NCBI GenBank assembly: GCA_947458795.1
Contig: CANHCD010000104.1
Location: forward strand, 1-7,087
Direction: 5' to 3'
DNA length: 7,087 nt
Origin: Cyclobacteriaceae bacterium
GTDB lineage: Bacteria; Bacteroidota; Bacteroidia; Cytophagales; Cyclobacteriaceae
Positions within the stretch are counted from its first letter, which is position 1; every line of letters begins with the position of its first letter. Positions 6,286 through 7,087 of this stretch are shown piece by piece. Both the position numbers and the translations under genes were made by a program. The notes beneath the pieces are model-generated. The model did no database searches and was not told the origin of the DNA. It saw nothing but the letters and a program-made list of their open reading frames with translations.

Positions 6286-6504
6286 ATGAAAAAAATCGCT
6301 TTAATCCTCGTCTCTGCTTTTACGCTAATCGTGGCTAGTTGCAGCCCGCCCACTTTATGTGAATGTTTAACAGCCCCAGGTGGAGATCCATCCAATGATA
6401 AGCCTTCTGGTTGCAAGGATGTAATCGAAGGGCGTTATGGAACCACAACTCCTTCCACTGAACAAATGGAAAGCGATTATTACGAATGTAAAAGCAATCA
6501 ATAG
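6286..6504 (+). CDS. Small four-cysteine lipoprotein, copy 2 (unknown function)
   Basis: 72 residues, near-duplicate of the gene at 1039-1254. The lipobox is VASC with lipidated C19, and the mature cysteines C25, C27, C43 and C68 are kept. Over codons 1-69 there are ten base differences. Three change residues, all in the signal peptide (I4, L8, V16 here), and a fourth signal-peptide change (codon 6) is silent. The six in the mature part are all silent (codons 21, 39, 41, 50, 66, 69). After codon 69 the copies diverge abruptly: this one ends SNQ, the other GE. Such a pattern means the mature protein is under purifying selection or the copies exchange sequence. Function is unknown. It lies between the nuclease-tail remnant and the repeat protein, on the same strand. 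Confidence 0.85.
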   Translation: MKKIALILVSAFTLIVASCSPPTLCECLTAPGGDPSNDKPSGCKDVIEGRYGTTTPSTEQMESDYYECKSNQ

Positions 6505-6558
6505 CTAGCTGTCCTTTTGATTAAAAAGATTCAATGAGTTGAATACTGATTTAGTTCC

Positions 6559-6587
6559 AGGGTTGATATTCTTTGATTATCAATCCT
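6559..6587 (+). terminator. Stem-loop downstream of lipoprotein copy 2, possible terminator
   Basis: AGGGTTGATA (6559-6568) can pair with TATCAATCCT (6578-6587) over ten positions, including one G-U pair, leaving a nine-base loop. It starts 54 bases after the lipoprotein stop. The sequence after the stem (TAGCTTTC) is not a proper U-run, so it may be an mRNA 3'-end structure rather than an intrinsic terminator. Confidence 0.35.
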
Positions 6588-6740
6588 TAGCTTTCAAGTT
6601 CACCTCAATCATAAAAATCAAAATCATCTGGACAGATTAGGTAAAGATTAAATAAATTTAACTGTGGAGACCAGAACCCACATAAATAAACGGGGCTTAA
6701 TCTGAATTGCCTTAAGGTTCGGAAATTAAATCAATTTCAT

Positions 6741-7087
6741 ATGTTAGGTGGTATTATAAAATTTGTAACCTCCCTTTTTGGAGGAGAAATTGCTGAATCT
6801 TTAGGAGCAGGTGATTTGTTGGATACGGATGGCGATGGAGTCGCTGAAAGCGTTGCCATGGATAGTGATGGCGATGGGGTAGTAGATAGTCTTGCTATGG
6901 ACACTGATAGTGATGGGGTCATTGATAGTGTAGCCATGGATACGGATGGTGATGGAGTAATTGATAGCGTAGCAATGGATTCAGACGGAGATGGATTGGC
7001 AGATACAGTTGCTTTAGATACCGATGGTGATGGTTCTGCCGATACGGTAGGGTTTGATACCGATGGAGATGGCTCCATTGATACTGT
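6741..7087 (+). CDS. Partial gene: tandem Asp-rich calcium-binding-type repeat protein (3' end outside window)
   Basis: An open frame from ATG 6741 runs off the window after 115 complete codons. Residues 1-27 form a short Gly- and hydrophobic-rich head (MLGGIIKFVTSLFGG) without a normal signal peptide. From residue 28 there are 13-residue repeats of the form D-T-D-G-D-G-V-I-D-S-V-A-M: six complete units (28-105) and most of a seventh (106-115). Asp at 1, 3, 5 and Gly at 6 match the first half of an EF-hand or thrombospondin type 3 calcium loop, with a further Asp (Glu in unit 1) at 9; unit 3 has S for G at position 4. Calcium binding is thus a fair expectation, but the family and cell location cannot be settled without the rest. 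The units differ at many third positions, so they are not a fresh expansion. The opposite strand is also open (Ser/Pro-rich), but this is a by-product of the repeat. Confidence 0.75.
   Translation, partial: MLGGIIKFVTSLFGGEIAESLGAGDLLDTDGDGVAESVAMDSDGDGVVDSLAMDTDSDGVIDSVAMDTDGDGVIDSVAMDSDGDGLADTVALDTDGDGSADTVGFDTDGDGSIDT
6822..7087 (+). repeat. 39-bp tandem repeat array (seven units, last one cut by window end)
   Basis: Units start at 6822, 6861, 6900, 6939, 6978, 7017 and 7056, each 39 bases, coding for 13 residues in the same frame. The core GATxxxGATGGxGATGG is well kept while the second half drifts. The array is inside a coding frame and is protein-level repetition rather than a non-coding satellite. 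Confidence 0.9.

Noticed and set aside
1039..6504. The two lipoprotein copies as terminal repeats of a transposon
   Set aside because: They are direct, not inverted, are coding, and no transposase, integrase or target-site duplication was seen between or beside them.
6737..7078. Open frame on the minus strand coding a Ser/Pro/Thr-rich repetitive protein
   Set aside because: It is the antisense of the 39-bp Asp-Gly repeat array; the plus-strand frame shows a regular calcium-loop pattern and silent third-position drift, while the minus frame is only open because the repeat length is a multiple of three.
6822..7087. Regularly spaced repeats resembling a CRISPR or minisatellite
   Set aside because: Units are contiguous with no unique spacers, and are in frame with conserved protein residues.

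Overview
The window most resembles a chromosome segment of a Bacteroidota (Bacteroidetes) bacterium. The basis is indirect: there are almost no Shine-Dalgarno sequences but A-rich leaders before start codons, several TAnnTTTG-type promoter elements, short lipoproteins with an SC lipobox, and protein families (TerB-like/zinc-ribbon membrane proteins, SPFH-GYF_2 proteins) that I associate with that phylum. No rRNA, tRNA, transposase, integrase or CRISPR array was seen.

Layout. (1) 58-819: a secreted or lipid-anchored DNA/RNA non-specific endonuclease with an intact DRGH active site. (2) 1039-1254: a tiny four-cysteine lipoprotein of unknown function. (3) 1448-1867: an orphan four-helix membrane protein. 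(4) 2152-5953: a tight five-gene cluster made of two paralogous TerB-like/zinc-ribbon/transmembrane proteins, an SPFH (stomatin/flotillin-like, YdjI/COG4260 type) protein whose C-terminus is a GYF_2 domain, a small stand-alone GYF_2 protein, and a four-helix membrane protein. (5) 5954-6285: a gene-free stretch containing a short sequence that looks like the 3' tail of a second copy of the nuclease gene. (6) 6286-6504: a second copy of the tiny lipoprotein, with a mature part identical to the first. (7) 6741-end: the start of a protein built of 13-residue Asp-rich calcium-binding-type repeats, cut by the window edge.

The main point of interest is the 2152-5953 cluster. By analogy with Bacillus ydjFGHI (PspA, zinc-ribbon membrane protein, membrane protein, SPFH protein), I infer an envelope-stress or membrane-microdomain system. 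The TerB/zinc-ribbon proteins would be membrane-anchored sensors or adaptors, the SPFH protein the oligomeric scaffold, and the GYF_2 domains with the proline runs the assembly contacts. That function is inference; the domain calls come from reading the sequence.

The second point is the architecture. An AT-rich block (about one third G+C in a sampled row, against nearly half in the nuclease and lipoprotein genes) is bracketed by two copies of '[nuclease 3' end]-[tiny lipoprotein gene]'. This suggests that a locus was duplicated and the AT-rich genes lie between the copies.
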